A stretch of 21,057 nt of DNA from a virus: IMG/VR virus record IMGVR_UViG_3300001533_003231, positions 13,482 to 34,538 of that record. The stretch is one strand, 5' to 3'. The position numbers and the translations under genes were made by a program. Each line of letters begins with the position of its first letter. Positions within the stretch are counted from its first letter, which is position 1. The notes beneath the pieces were generated by a model, which was given only the letters and a program-made list of their open reading frames with translations, was not told where the DNA came from and did no database searches. Below, in pieces: positions 1 through 7,423 of this stretch.

Positions 1-106
1 TTATGCTTGGTATATCATCTACAACACTGATTATGCTTGGTATATCATCTACAACACTGATTATGCTTGGTATATCATCTTCAACACTGATTATACTTGG
101 TATATC
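1..106 (-). repeat. Tandem 30-bp repeat encoding DDIPSIISVV
   Basis: Positions 1-30 and 31-60 are identical. 61-90 differs by one base, and 91-106 is a diverging partial copy. The unit is exactly ten codons, so the reading frame of the minus-strand gene is kept. The window ends inside the array, so the true copy number is unknown. Confidence 0.95.
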
Positions 107-1294
107 GCATCCAATTAATTCTATAACACTTGGAAATTCATCAATAAGTACACTTATTGTACTAGGAATAATTTCATCAATGAGTACACTTATTGTATTT
201 GGGATAAATTCATCGATAAGTATACTTATTGTATTTGGAATTTCTGGACCAATGAATGTAATGATGCTCGGAATATCATCAATTACAGTAATGACATTTG
301 GAATGTCTATATTTGGAACATCAAACCCAATAACGCTAGGAACAATTACTATTATCGACGGAATGTCTATTGGTGGTATATTAATGCTTGGAATTTGAAT
401 ATCAGGAATGTCTAATGCCGGAAAAACTATTTGTGGGAACTCAAGAGTTGGTATTGGAACATCACAATCAGGAATAAATATGTCGGGAAAATCAGGTGTT
501 GTAGGAATAGGTATCTCAAAAATATCTTCTTCCTCTACTTCTGGTTCTACTGACTCTGCTCTAATATTCGGCGTTAATGTTACTGTGCAATCATCACTTA
601 TAACTGTAATTATAGGGTCAATCATGGTATTGGGAGGATACGTATGCGTTCCAGTTAAATTAGAAGTGGTGTAAGTTCCATCGCCGAAGTTTAATCTGAA
701 ACTATTATAAGTTCCAGTTATGGTTATATTATAAGAAGCATCTGTTCCCACACAACCATTGTCCGAATCAAGTATTTCAAAATCAAAATCAATTTCCACA
801 CAATAAACATCATCTACACAAGTTTCTTCTTCTATCAACCTATCAATGCGATCTTCTACGTCTAAAATAAATGTTTCTGTAGCAATAATAGCATCAGCAA
901 TTTGATTGTGATGCTCAGCGACCACATAACCCCTAACCCAAATGCCTCGTTTTGAATCTTCTGGATCTCCTGGTATTGGCGGTGGAGATGCTTCACAAAA
1001 TTTTGTTTGAGAACCCCCTAAATTTCTAGCACATCCTTTAAGTTTGTAAACTTTACCATTGGAATTTTTTTCCACATCATCATAGTAAAATAATTCCCCA
1101 TCTATATTGGCAAACCCATTGTCTGCCCAAATTTCAGGTTCCCCAGCCGCCACAGGATAAATTTGAACCTCTTCGGCCCATGCAGGATTGTCCACAGATA
1201 GTCTAGATTCGCTGGTATTATGTACCAGGAACAATGTTCTATCAGAGTCTAATGCCTTTGGGTATACAGGCTGTGGAGGAAAACCAACTGCCAT
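1..1294 (-). CDS. PKD-domain tail fiber/adhesin with Ile-Pro-Ser tandem-repeat shaft (3' end cut by window)
   Basis: I translated the minus strand from the ATG at 1294 to the window edge and found 431 codons with no stop, so the C-terminus is missing. A purine-rich ribosome site (GGGAG) precedes the start. Residues about 20-130 form a domain shared with the next two genes upstream, including FYYDD (69-73) and the motif AEHHN (126-130). A PKD-like segment follows, with LNFGDG at 201-206. From about residue 258 the protein is an irregular series of IPxI motifs. These become regular 12-residue units (IPNTISVLIDE type) and then 10-residue units (DDIPSIISVV) up to the edge. I infer a virion fiber or adhesin in which the N-terminus attaches to the tail and the repeats form an elongated shaft. 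No catalytic motif is seen. Plus-strand reading frames here are mirror images of the repeats. Confidence 0.85.
   Translation of the reverse strand, partial: MAVGFPPQPVYPKALDSDRTLFLVHNTSESRLSVDNPAWAEEVQIYPVAAGEPEIWADNGFANIDGELFYYDDVEKNSNGKVYKLKGCARNLGGSQTKFCEASPPPIPGDPEDSKRGIWVRGYVVAEHHNQIADAIIATETFILDVEDRIDRLIEEETCVDDVYCVEIDFDFEILDSDNGCVGTDASYNITITGTYNSFRLNFGDGTYTTSNLTGTHTYPPNTMIDPIITVISDDCTVTLTPNIRAESVEPEVEEEDIFEIPIPTTPDFPDIFIPDCDVPIPTLEFPQIVFPALDIPDIQIPSINIPPIDIPSIIVIVPSVIGFDVPNIDIPNVITVIDDIPSIITFIGPEIPNTISILIDEFIPNTISVLIDEIIPSTISVLIDEFPSVIELIGCDIPSIISVEDDIPSIISVVDDIPSIISVVDDIPSI
134..241 (-). repeat. Three imperfect 36-bp tandem repeats (12-codon units)
   Basis: Units at 134-169, 170-205 and 206-241 differ at a few bases each. 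They encode variants of IPNTISVLIDE in the minus-strand fiber gene. They are a second, longer repeat class next to the 30-bp units, and both keep the PS/PN-x-I-S core. Confidence 0.9.
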
Positions 1295-1314
1295 TTATCT
1301 CCCTTTTTCAATAT

Positions 1315-3588
1315 TTAGTAAATGCCCATTAAGAATTGAGTCCCCGATGGTCTTGTTCCTGCACTATTAAAAGTATTATCAGTATTGGTAAATTTTATAA
1401 AAGCATTTACACTATAATCAAAACTTAAATAAACTGTATTGCTAGAATTTGAAGCGGCTAACAATGTATTTGATCTACTGTCATAACCCGATACCGAAGC
1501 ATCCTGTAATGATCGAAACGAAACCCTAGTTGTAGTAGTGGCCGTTTCCCAAACCCCAGAAGTTTCATTATATGCCGTAATTTCTCCCGAATTGTTAAAA
1601 AAGAATATGCCATTACTCATGGGAACCAATTGACCTTCAACCTTTGACGAACCTCCTAAATTCGCCAATTTGGTTATCGTGACAAAAGGATCGCCAATTA
1701 TGCCTTGTGTGCTGTAAAATTCTAATATTCTAAAGAAATCATTTACACCAGAATTGCGAAGAATATAACCAGTATTGTCTTTCCAAGCAGTACGATATGC
1801 CGCAAAATAACCATTGGTAGGCACCCCTCCGCTGAAAGCGGAGGGGTGCTCTAGCAAATCATCTCCTCCGTTTTCAAAATCAGATGCCGTTAATGCTACA
1901 TTACTAGATGTCATACTTGACAAAGAATATGTTGTTTTACTTGCATTGGACGGATTTGAATTGGCGACAGCAGCAGAAGCTGGTTGTCCAAACAAAAAAT
2001 AAACGTTTGTATCCGAGCACAAACTACACCAATTCCAGGGCCTGGTGACCCCTGTTGCTGAAACATAAGAATCTGTAAATCCATTAAATTGTCTTGCGGC
2101 AATAGTTTGGCTCGCTAAACCAGGCACTGTTCCCGTGCTACTCCCTGATGACCAAAAAAGCATAGCCGTACCCTGTTCGCCAGACTGTACTGTTCCTTGG
2201 GGTGTAAAAGCAGTATTTCTAGAAAATTCACTTTTAGCTCTGGATTCTGTATCTGCATGATAAGTGGCACCACTATAACCATCCAAAAATCTATTATCCC
2301 TACTTACTGTCAATGTTTCAGATGCTGTTTTAAATGTTTCACTAGATAATCCGTATTCACTTGCTCTTACTGTGCCGCCACTTTTACCATCTTGTGATCT
2401 AAAATTCCAATGCCATAAATTTTGTTCTTCTACAATATCAATAGAATTTTCATAGGTTGTAATACGAAAAGAACCATACTGAGTGTCTACACGCAATTGA
2501 ATATCATATAATCCGCCAACGGAATAAGCCGCTACGGTTTCAGAAAGATCTCCATGGCTCAAATCATCGTTTAAGTTCCATGTATATTCTGTAATGGCGT
2601 CAATTGGTGTTCCTGTAGAATCTAATAATTCACCGCCGTATGATCTAGATGGTGTTGCTGGATTTTCTCCTTCAGCAACTTCAATTTGAATAAATGTATT
2701 TGCTGCCGAACGTATTTTGGGTGGGGTAGTATAAGGACCACCCGCAGGAATTCCAGGAGTTAAGATTTGTCCGGTTCTTGGAACAATATCAATTACAGCT
2801 TCATTAGGAGCAGGAACTCGGGCATTTATCAAATCATAAAAAGTTATTGAATCCGAACCATTTACATTACTTACGGTTAATGTAACATCAAAATAACCAG
2901 CACAATTGTAACATTTGCTAATTGTGCCACCATCAACGTCTATAATATCGGGGGATATTGTGGTTGATAATGTAGAAACTGAAGACACACAATTATCTCC
3001 AAAATTCCAAGTATATATAACATCTCCGTCTCCTAACCGAAAACTTTCATCAGTAAATGTTACACACAATGGCACTAATCCCACTCTTCGATCTACACTA
3101 AACCATGCCCTTGGAGTTAAAACAAGTTTAGTTAAAAAATTTATTCTTCCTTCTAATGTATCTCCGTATGGAACGACATCTGTAGTCCCTTCAATTCCTA
3201 TAAATGTTTGAACAGCAATCAAAGCATCTTTCAATGCGTTGTGGTGTTCAGCCATCACATTTTGTGTAACATTTGTAATGGTGTGTGGCTTATCAATGTC
3301 GGTAAATCCTTCTAAAAGTTCCAATCCAGTAAATGAGTTTTCTGTTTTTCCAGAATAATAAAACCCTAATGCTCTATCATCTATATCACTTTGTTGTTCT
3401 GTAAGGGTAATGTAACCTGTAGAAGGAAATAAATCCATCATTTCTTGATCTGACAAATCTACAACGCTAATTGAAATATCGCCAGCGGTGTAGTCTTCTG
3501 CCAAACGAACACGCAAAGCATCATGAACCTCGAAAAGATTGGCATTTGTGTCTAAAGTTGTAGGAAAAGTAATGCTTGGTATTGTCAT
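1315..3588 (-). CDS. PKD-domain tail fiber/adhesin, 757 aa
   Basis: The start overlaps the stop of the upstream gene as ATGA (3585-3588). The N-terminal ~150 residues match the layout of both neighbouring fiber genes: LFEVHDAL at 18-25, an FPSTG turn at 54-58, YYSG at 77-80 and VMAEHHNALKDAL at 111-123. A PKD-like domain spans about 158-258, with WNFGDN at 195-200 and a Cys pair CYNC at 226-229. A second one lies at about 260-385, with YTWNLND and a GLYDIQLRV strand. The C-terminal half is Ser/Thr/Asn-rich with repeated aromatic beta strands and resembles a receptor-binding or propeller-like region, but I cannot assign a family. It carries an internal GC-rich hairpin at 1821-1849. I infer a virion surface adhesin. 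Confidence 0.85.
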   Translation of the reverse strand: MTIPSITFPTTLDTNANLFEVHDALRVRLAEDYTAGDISISVVDLSDQEMMDLFPSTGYITLTEQQSDIDDRALGFYYSGKTENSFTGLELLEGFTDIDKPHTITNVTQNVMAEHHNALKDALIAVQTFIGIEGTTDVVPYGDTLEGRINFLTKLVLTPRAWFSVDRRVGLVPLCVTFTDESFRLGDGDVIYTWNFGDNCVSSVSTLSTTISPDIIDVDGGTISKCYNCAGYFDVTLTVSNVNGSDSITFYDLINARVPAPNEAVIDIVPRTGQILTPGIPAGGPYTTPPKIRSAANTFIQIEVAEGENPATPSRSYGGELLDSTGTPIDAITEYTWNLNDDLSHGDLSETVAAYSVGGLYDIQLRVDTQYGSFRITTYENSIDIVEEQNLWHWNFRSQDGKSGGTVRASEYGLSSETFKTASETLTVSRDNRFLDGYSGATYHADTESRAKSEFSRNTAFTPQGTVQSGEQGTAMLFWSSGSSTGTVPGLASQTIAARQFNGFTDSYVSATGVTRPWNWCSLCSDTNVYFLFGQPASAAVANSNPSNASKTTYSLSSMTSSNVALTASDFENGGDDLLEHPSAFSGGVPTNGYFAAYRTAWKDNTGYILRNSGVNDFFRILEFYSTQGIIGDPFVTITKLANLGGSSKVEGQLVPMSNGIFFFNNSGEITAYNETSGVWETATTTTRVSFRSLQDASVSGYDSRSNTLLAASNSSNTVYLSFDYSVNAFIKFTNTDNTFNSAGTRPSGTQFLMGIY
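1821..1849. repeat. Perfect 13-bp GC-rich inverted repeat inside a coding region
   Basis: Arms at 1821-1833 and 1837-1849 pair perfectly around a 3-base loop (GAA on the plus strand). The stem is far richer in G+C than its surroundings. It is read in frame as HPSAFSGGVP within the 757-aa protein. No T-run follows on either strand, so it does not look like an intrinsic terminator. Confidence 0.9.
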
Positions 3589-4625
3589 AATATCACCAGG
3601 GTTTCTTGCAAAAATGATCTTTTTAAATTTTCATCTGAAAAAATGACAATCAATGACGGTTCATATTCCCCAGGAGAAGCATATTGATGAGTTGTGGTAT
3701 GATTATTGGGATCGGTTACTGCTTCGTATTCGCCATCTCCAAACACCCAATATCTTTGTAATATATCTCCATCTGTTTGATCTATAAAATTAAAAGTAGC
3801 AGCAGTGGCCCCCAACGATGTTGCAGTAGAAATTGAATACGCAGGAGATGTTGTATCGTTTTGAACTACATAAAAAAAAGGTTGAATTTTTTCTTCGCTA
3901 ACAGTTATGTAGTTAGATTTAGTGACTACTCCTTGTCCTCCAGAAGAAGTAATAACATTTAGTTTAACTGTAAAAAGTCCTTCTGTTTGATATGTGTGAC
4001 TTGGACTTCGTTCTATAGAGGTTGTGCCATCACCAAAATCCCATAAATAGCGAACAACATGCCCGCAACTAAAATTTTGAAATGATACTTTTAATGGTGG
4101 GACACCTTTTAATGGAAATGCTCTAAATTGTGCTTTAGGAGATAAATACTTAACCTCCAAATCATGAATTTTTTTCGACAAAGTACCTGACACGGTGCTG
4201 TCAGTTGTCCCCACTTTAGATTCTATATTGAGTAGAGCATCTTTTTCAGCATTATGATGTTCGGCCATTACAGCATTACTAACTGTTACACCTGCTGACC
4301 ACCGATATTGGGTAGACCCAGAAAAACCACGAATTAAATTCTTAAATACGGTTCCGGTACGATTATCATAATAAATCAATTCATAATTACCAGCAGAACC
4401 CGAACCTGGGCCTATTCTAAGCATTCCTTTTGAGGGAAAACTACTAGCGTCTTCTACCACAATATGATTTCCTAAAAAAGGCAAACCTTGTTTAAGAATG
4501 GACTCGGCATTATTGGCAACTTCATAAAGACTGTCCTTATCATCTAAGGTATCCGGAAAAAGAGATAAATCTCCTGGCAAATATCCTTGATCTAAACTTG
4601 AAACTCTGGCAACACTAATTGTCAT
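3585..4625 (-). CDS. PKD-domain tail fiber/adhesin, 346 aa
   Basis: This is the third and shortest member of the tandem fiber family. The shared N-terminal domain covers about residues 30-135, with DSLYEV (31-36), FPSKGMLRIG (63-72), YELIYYD (81-87), an RGFSGSTQ turn (99-106) and VMAEHHNAEKDALL (119-132). Two PKD domains follow. The first is at about 162-244 with WDFGDG (195-200) and an SHTY strand. The second is at about 248-346 with YWVFGDGEY and a final beta strand, so the protein ends with its last PKD domain. PKD domains are Ig-like beta sandwiches typical of surface binding. The start overlaps the previous gene by 11 bases and the stop overlaps the next as ATGA, so translation is probably coupled. 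I infer a short tail fiber or decoration adhesin. No enzyme motif is visible. Confidence 0.85.
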   Translation of the reverse strand: MTISVARVSSLDQGYLPGDLSLFPDTLDDKDSLYEVANNAESILKQGLPFLGNHIVVEDASSFPSKGMLRIGPGSGSAGNYELIYYDNRTGTVFKNLIRGFSGSTQYRWSAGVTVSNAVMAEHHNAEKDALLNIESKVGTTDSTVSGTLSKKIHDLEVKYLSPKAQFRAFPLKGVPPLKVSFQNFSCGHVVRYLWDFGDGTTSIERSPSHTYQTEGLFTVKLNVITSSGGQGVVTKSNYITVSEEKIQPFFYVVQNDTTSPAYSISTATSLGATAATFNFIDQTDGDILQRYWVFGDGEYEAVTDPNNHTTTHQYASPGEYEPSLIVIFSDENLKRSFLQETLVIL

Positions 4626-5403
4626 TATTTTTTATTCTCTTCTTTTGTGATTCGGCTCTATTTTCGATTTGTTTTAAGATATTTACAAATTCATTGCGAA
4701 TTGGTGTTTTTTTATCTAGAGCTAAAATACATTTAGCCAATTCTAGATCTATTGGTTTTTGAAGAAGCAATCGAAGTTTTAATTCTTCAGTATAACGCTC
4801 ATTCCAATATTCAATGTTAGTTTCAAAATCATCAAATGGTTTTAATGGTTCAGCTTTTTCAAGGTCACGGTATGCTTGAAGGAAAAAAAGGGCTTCTTCT
4901 TCTGTCTCGCTCAGTTGTTTGCCCATTTTTTTTAATTCGTTTTCTAAAGACCTTAATCTTCGCCTAGCTTTCTTAACATTAATTTCAAAAATTCGCTTTC
5001 CTAAATCGTCTTTATATTCAGCATTTTCTTGTCTTTTAATATCTATGTTCGCCAACTCGATATCATCTTGTATATCTTCAATGGCTAATCGAAGGTTTTC
5101 GATATTTTCTTTACGAGTTTGTAATTCAACGACACATTTTCGCAATCTGGCTTGAATTGTTGGTTCTTTCCCTAAAATAAAGTATTTTAATTGAAAAAAA
5201 GTGTGTCTTCGTTGAGCTTCTGGTTTTGATGTAATTTGGTTAATATGAGCAAGCAAATCAGATGTATTATTATCTGATAATGGATTGTAAAGAGTTAACA
5301 AATCAGATGCGTTATCTAAATTAATTGCAATTTCTGGTATTTCTACTGCATAATTGCTCGATGTTGTGCGGGACGAACCGCATGCAGAAATCTCTCTTGA
5401 CAT
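4615..5403 (-). CDS. Coiled-coil protein of unknown function, 262 aa
   Basis: I chose the ATG at 5403 because a perfect GGAGG lies just upstream (5410-5414). A longer in-frame version would run into the start of the divergent gene at 5447. The protein begins MSREISACGSS and has an acidic, mixed N-terminal ~85 residues. A long charged helical segment follows (about 85-190), rich in Glu, Lys, Arg and Leu with heptad-like spacing, which predicts a coiled coil. A second helical part extends to a lysine-rich C-terminus. No signal peptide, membrane segment or catalytic motif is apparent. It is first in the fiber-gene group and overlaps the 346-aa fiber gene by 11 bases. A role as fiber chaperone or tail accessory is possible but unproven; I do not recognise the family. 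Confidence 0.75.
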   Translation of the reverse strand: MSREISACGSSRTTSSNYAVEIPEIAINLDNASDLLTLYNPLSDNNTSDLLAHINQITSKPEAQRRHTFFQLKYFILGKEPTIQARLRKCVVELQTRKENIENLRLAIEDIQDDIELANIDIKRQENAEYKDDLGKRIFEINVKKARRRLRSLENELKKMGKQLSETEEEALFFLQAYRDLEKAEPLKPFDDFETNIEYWNERYTEELKLRLLLQKPIDLELAKCILALDKKTPIRNEFVNILKQIENRAESQKKRIKNNDN

Positions 5404-5446
5404 AAGAAGCCTCCTAATGGAAAATATACAATAATAGAGGAATAAA
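5404..5446. promoter_or_regulatory. 43-bp divergent intergenic region, probable promoter(s)
   Basis: This is the only divergent gap in the window, between starts at 5403 (minus) and 5447 (plus). It holds both ribosome sites and an AT-rich core at about 5421-5436. On the plus strand TACAAT (5427-5432) resembles a -10 box, and on the minus strand ATTAT/TATTAT-like sequence covers the same place. A TTGACA at 5397-5402 is about 24 bases from TACAAT, too far for a good sigma-70 pair. The location makes a promoter likely; the exact boxes are uncertain. Confidence 0.3.
5410..5414 (-). promoter_or_regulatory. Shine-Dalgarno GGAGG fixing the start at 5403
   Basis: Minus-strand GGAGG lies six bases before the ATG at 5403-5401. 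It favours this start over a longer in-frame extension that has no such site and overlaps the divergent gene. Confidence 0.7.
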
Positions 5447-6037
5447 ATGGGTAAACTTGACAAAGCTGTGGGATATTTATCTGGCGCTATGGAATTTGTT
5501 CAGGACAACGGAATTATATGGCGTCGTGAATTCATAACCTCTGCCCGTCTTGCTGGTCTTAAAATTGACTTTATCGATCCCACCAATAAGCCAGGAGGGG
5601 AAGAATTACATGTAGGGGAGCAAAGGGACTATCAAATACAACTTCAAAAATCTGGAAATTTTGAAAAACTTAAAAATTATGTTCATCAATACCGCCGCAT
5701 TGACCTTAGGTTTGTAGACCTATCAGACTTTTTAATTTCCGTAGTTGATCCAAAAATCCCCCAATGGGGAACATCTAACGAAATTTATGTCGCTGAAAAA
5801 CAACACAAACCAATATTTGTTATTTGTGAAGGAGGACTTTATAATTTGCCACGATGGCTTTTTGATGTTGTTGATTTAAATTGTGTTTTCAAAACAGCAA
5901 ATGAAGTCATCGAAAAATTAGTCTTATTAGATTCTGGTAAAATTGAGTTGGATAATGAATGGGTATTAATAAGGAAATTCATTGAAGAAAATCGTTTGAT
6001 TCGTAAACAAATAGAAGGACAAATCACAACATTTTAG
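5447..6037 (+). CDS. Nucleoside 2-deoxyribosyltransferase-like protein, 196 aa
   Basis: This is the only plus-strand gene in the window. An AGAGG ribosome site precedes the ATG. The N-terminus carries the family hallmark YLSGAME (10-16), followed by WRREF and a second strand ending in FIDPTN (42-47). Further on are D91/D94 in the segment after strand three, the GTSNEI motif (108-113) where the family has a G-T/A-x-x-E-I active-site helix, and the KPIFVI strand (121-126). These match the Rossmann-like nucleoside deoxyribosyltransferase/DUF4406 fold, which cleaves or exchanges the base on deoxynucleosides. In phages such proteins are thought to act in nucleotide salvage or base modification. 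Substrate and activity cannot be read here, and a related nucleosidase is possible. The 3' end overlaps the convergent gene by 14 bases. Confidence 0.7.
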   Translation: MGKLDKAVGYLSGAMEFVQDNGIIWRREFITSARLAGLKIDFIDPTNKPGGEELHVGEQRDYQIQLQKSGNFEKLKNYVHQYRRIDLRFVDLSDFLISVVDPKIPQWGTSNEIYVAEKQHKPIFVICEGGLYNLPRWLFDVVDLNCVFKTANEVIEKLVLLDSGKIELDNEWVLIRKFIEENRLIRKQIEGQITTF

Positions 6038-6590
6038 CACCTAAAATAGCCTTAAACCGGCAACCTTTGTCCAAAGCTTCGTATGCCCAAAATTGTTTAG
6101 ATATACTTAGCGGATTTTCTGTAAAATCACCAACGGTTTTAAAAGTCTTTTGATGAATCAAAATTCCATTCAAAGTAGCTTCGTGAAATTCATTATAGAT
6201 TTTAACAGGAATTCTATCTCTGTTGTAATCCACCACTATAGGAAATAAAATATCTAATTCATCCTCCACCCAACAAAAGTATTTTTGATCAATTTTAGGT
6301 CTAACAGTAGTTCCTTCAATTACTAATATATTCCATTCTTTATGCCCTCGTCGAATTCCCGCATTCAGCAAGGATGTCATTGTTTTCTTGCCTCTTGTTG
6401 TCGGACAAATTTCTTTTAATTCTTTGAGTTCGGGCGAATTAGTATCCTCGTCGACCACACAGGAAATCGAGATGTCTTCACTGTAACGATTTTTTATGGA
6501 ACGCACAGTTTGTTGAACTCTTCCTATATTGTGCTCAGGTGAAAGGATTACAAACCCAAAATTCAAATTTTTCTTTTTGAATCGAGTCAT
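6024..6590 (-). CDS. Glycosyltransferase family 2-like (GT-A fold) protein, 188 aa
   Basis: The ATG at 6590 shares its A with the TAA of the upstream fiber gene (TAATG). The N-terminus NFGFVILSPEHN, followed by a QQTVRSIK helix (26-33) and an ISCVVDED strand (42-49), is typical of GT-A nucleotide-sugar folds. SLLNAGIRRG (73-82) and EWNILVIEGTTV (85-96) match the conserved central strand of small phage GT2-like proteins. The usual DxD metal motif is not evident; EG occupies roughly that place, so activity is uncertain. A late WAYEAL segment (168-173) fits the family's C-terminal helix. At 188 aa it is short for a full GT2 enzyme. It may glycosylate a virion protein or host surface molecule, or be a degenerate fold. 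Confidence 0.6.
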   Translation of the reverse strand: MTRFKKKNLNFGFVILSPEHNIGRVQQTVRSIKNRYSEDISISCVVDEDTNSPELKELKEICPTTRGKKTMTSLLNAGIRRGHKEWNILVIEGTTVRPKIDQKYFCWVEDELDILFPIVVDYNRDRIPVKIYNEFHEATLNGILIHQKTFKTVGDFTENPLSISKQFWAYEALDKGCRFKAILGAKML

Positions 6591-7405
6591 TATGTATAAT
6601 CACTATCCCAATCAATGCGTATTACATCTGATGCAGTAAGTGCTCTATTTAGCGTAAATGTTCCTGCTGATGGACTAGAAGATGCAATACTTGTAAGTGT
6701 CCATGTCCCGTCTGGGCCTGTAGATCCGTTGTAAACATAAACAGATTCGTGTTCGCTCAAACGAATTCCATTAACATACACACGAAGGGTATCCGATACA
6801 AATGCTGTACTGACAGATGTTGTCTTGTAATTAGTATAGTCTGGGCTCGATGGATTGTTGTGAGCAGGTTCACGATCATAATAATGAGCATGAGCCGCAT
6901 CAGAAGGAAAAACAGTGTGAGCTTTTATAATATCGGGAGATTCCAATGAAAAAGTAATTGTATCTGAATGACGAAATCTTGCTACGCCACTTGTTAATAA
7001 CTCAGTGGTAGAAATTGATTCTACTTGAATATCCAAATCATTAGCACCTGATTCAATTAAACTTAATTTGTCACGTTCGCTTAATGTCATCCTAACATAA
7101 GAAATTGTCGCTCCTCCATCACCGTCATCACGACTGCCATCCTCATGATAAGCAATACTGTGTAAAGAATTATTAACGGCAGATGTTTTCAAAGCTCCTG
7201 TATCGTCTAAGGCAACTCCTAATCGTGCTGACAAACTCGATGTCGAACCTATAGAATTGCGCAAAATATCTGCATTTATATCAACCTGATAATTTACTAA
7301 ATCAATCCTAGTTAAAATATTATTAAGAGGAATGTTGTCATAATGAAAATGATAGGGCCATGCCCCCGAATACATTACCTCTCCAATTTTTGTAATTTCA
7401 GGCAT
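6590..7405 (-). CDS. Phage tail fiber-like structural protein, 271 aa
   Basis: The start at 7405 lies 18 bases past the SET gene stop, and the ATG is followed by PEITKIGEVMYSG. The N-terminal part contains a helical stretch (about residues 28-75: ILTRIDLVNYQVDINADILR, then SLSARLGVAL) and SLHSIAYHED, a pattern I associate with phage fiber N-termini. After a Gly/Asp-rich linker comes a beta-rich region with HSDTITFSLE and histidine clusters (AHAHYYDREPAHN). The C-terminal ~60 residues form a compact module with VYVNGIRLSE, DGTWTLTSI and FTLNRALTASDVIRIDW, like the C-terminal domains of many phage fibers and appendages. No enzyme motif is seen. It most likely encodes a virion appendage, with moderate certainty. 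Confidence 0.65.
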   Translation of the reverse strand: MPEITKIGEVMYSGAWPYHFHYDNIPLNNILTRIDLVNYQVDINADILRNSIGSTSSLSARLGVALDDTGALKTSAVNNSLHSIAYHEDGSRDDGDGGATISYVRMTLSERDKLSLIESGANDLDIQVESISTTELLTSGVARFRHSDTITFSLESPDIIKAHTVFPSDAAHAHYYDREPAHNNPSSPDYTNYKTTSVSTAFVSDTLRVYVNGIRLSEHESVYVYNGSTGPDGTWTLTSIASSSPSAGTFTLNRALTASDVIRIDWDSDYT

Positions 7406-7423
7406 ATCACTCCTCGGTATTGG

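Noticed and set aside
1-106. Direct repeats at the left edge as a CRISPR array
   Set aside because: The repeats are contiguous with no spacers, are a whole number of codons and are in frame in a protein gene.
3-674. Two plus-strand open frames (3-398 and 408-674) rich in Gly, Ser and Ile
   Set aside because: They are mirror images of the minus-strand repeat and fiber gene, which is open from 1294 to the edge and carries recognisable domains; the plus-strand frames have no domain and only shadow the repeats.
1821-1849. Hairpin as a transcription terminator
   Set aside because: No T-run follows on either strand, and it lies in the middle of an intact reading frame.
1315-3588. Diversity-generating retroelement target in the large fiber gene
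   Set aside because: No reverse transcriptase and no template repeat copy is visible in the window.
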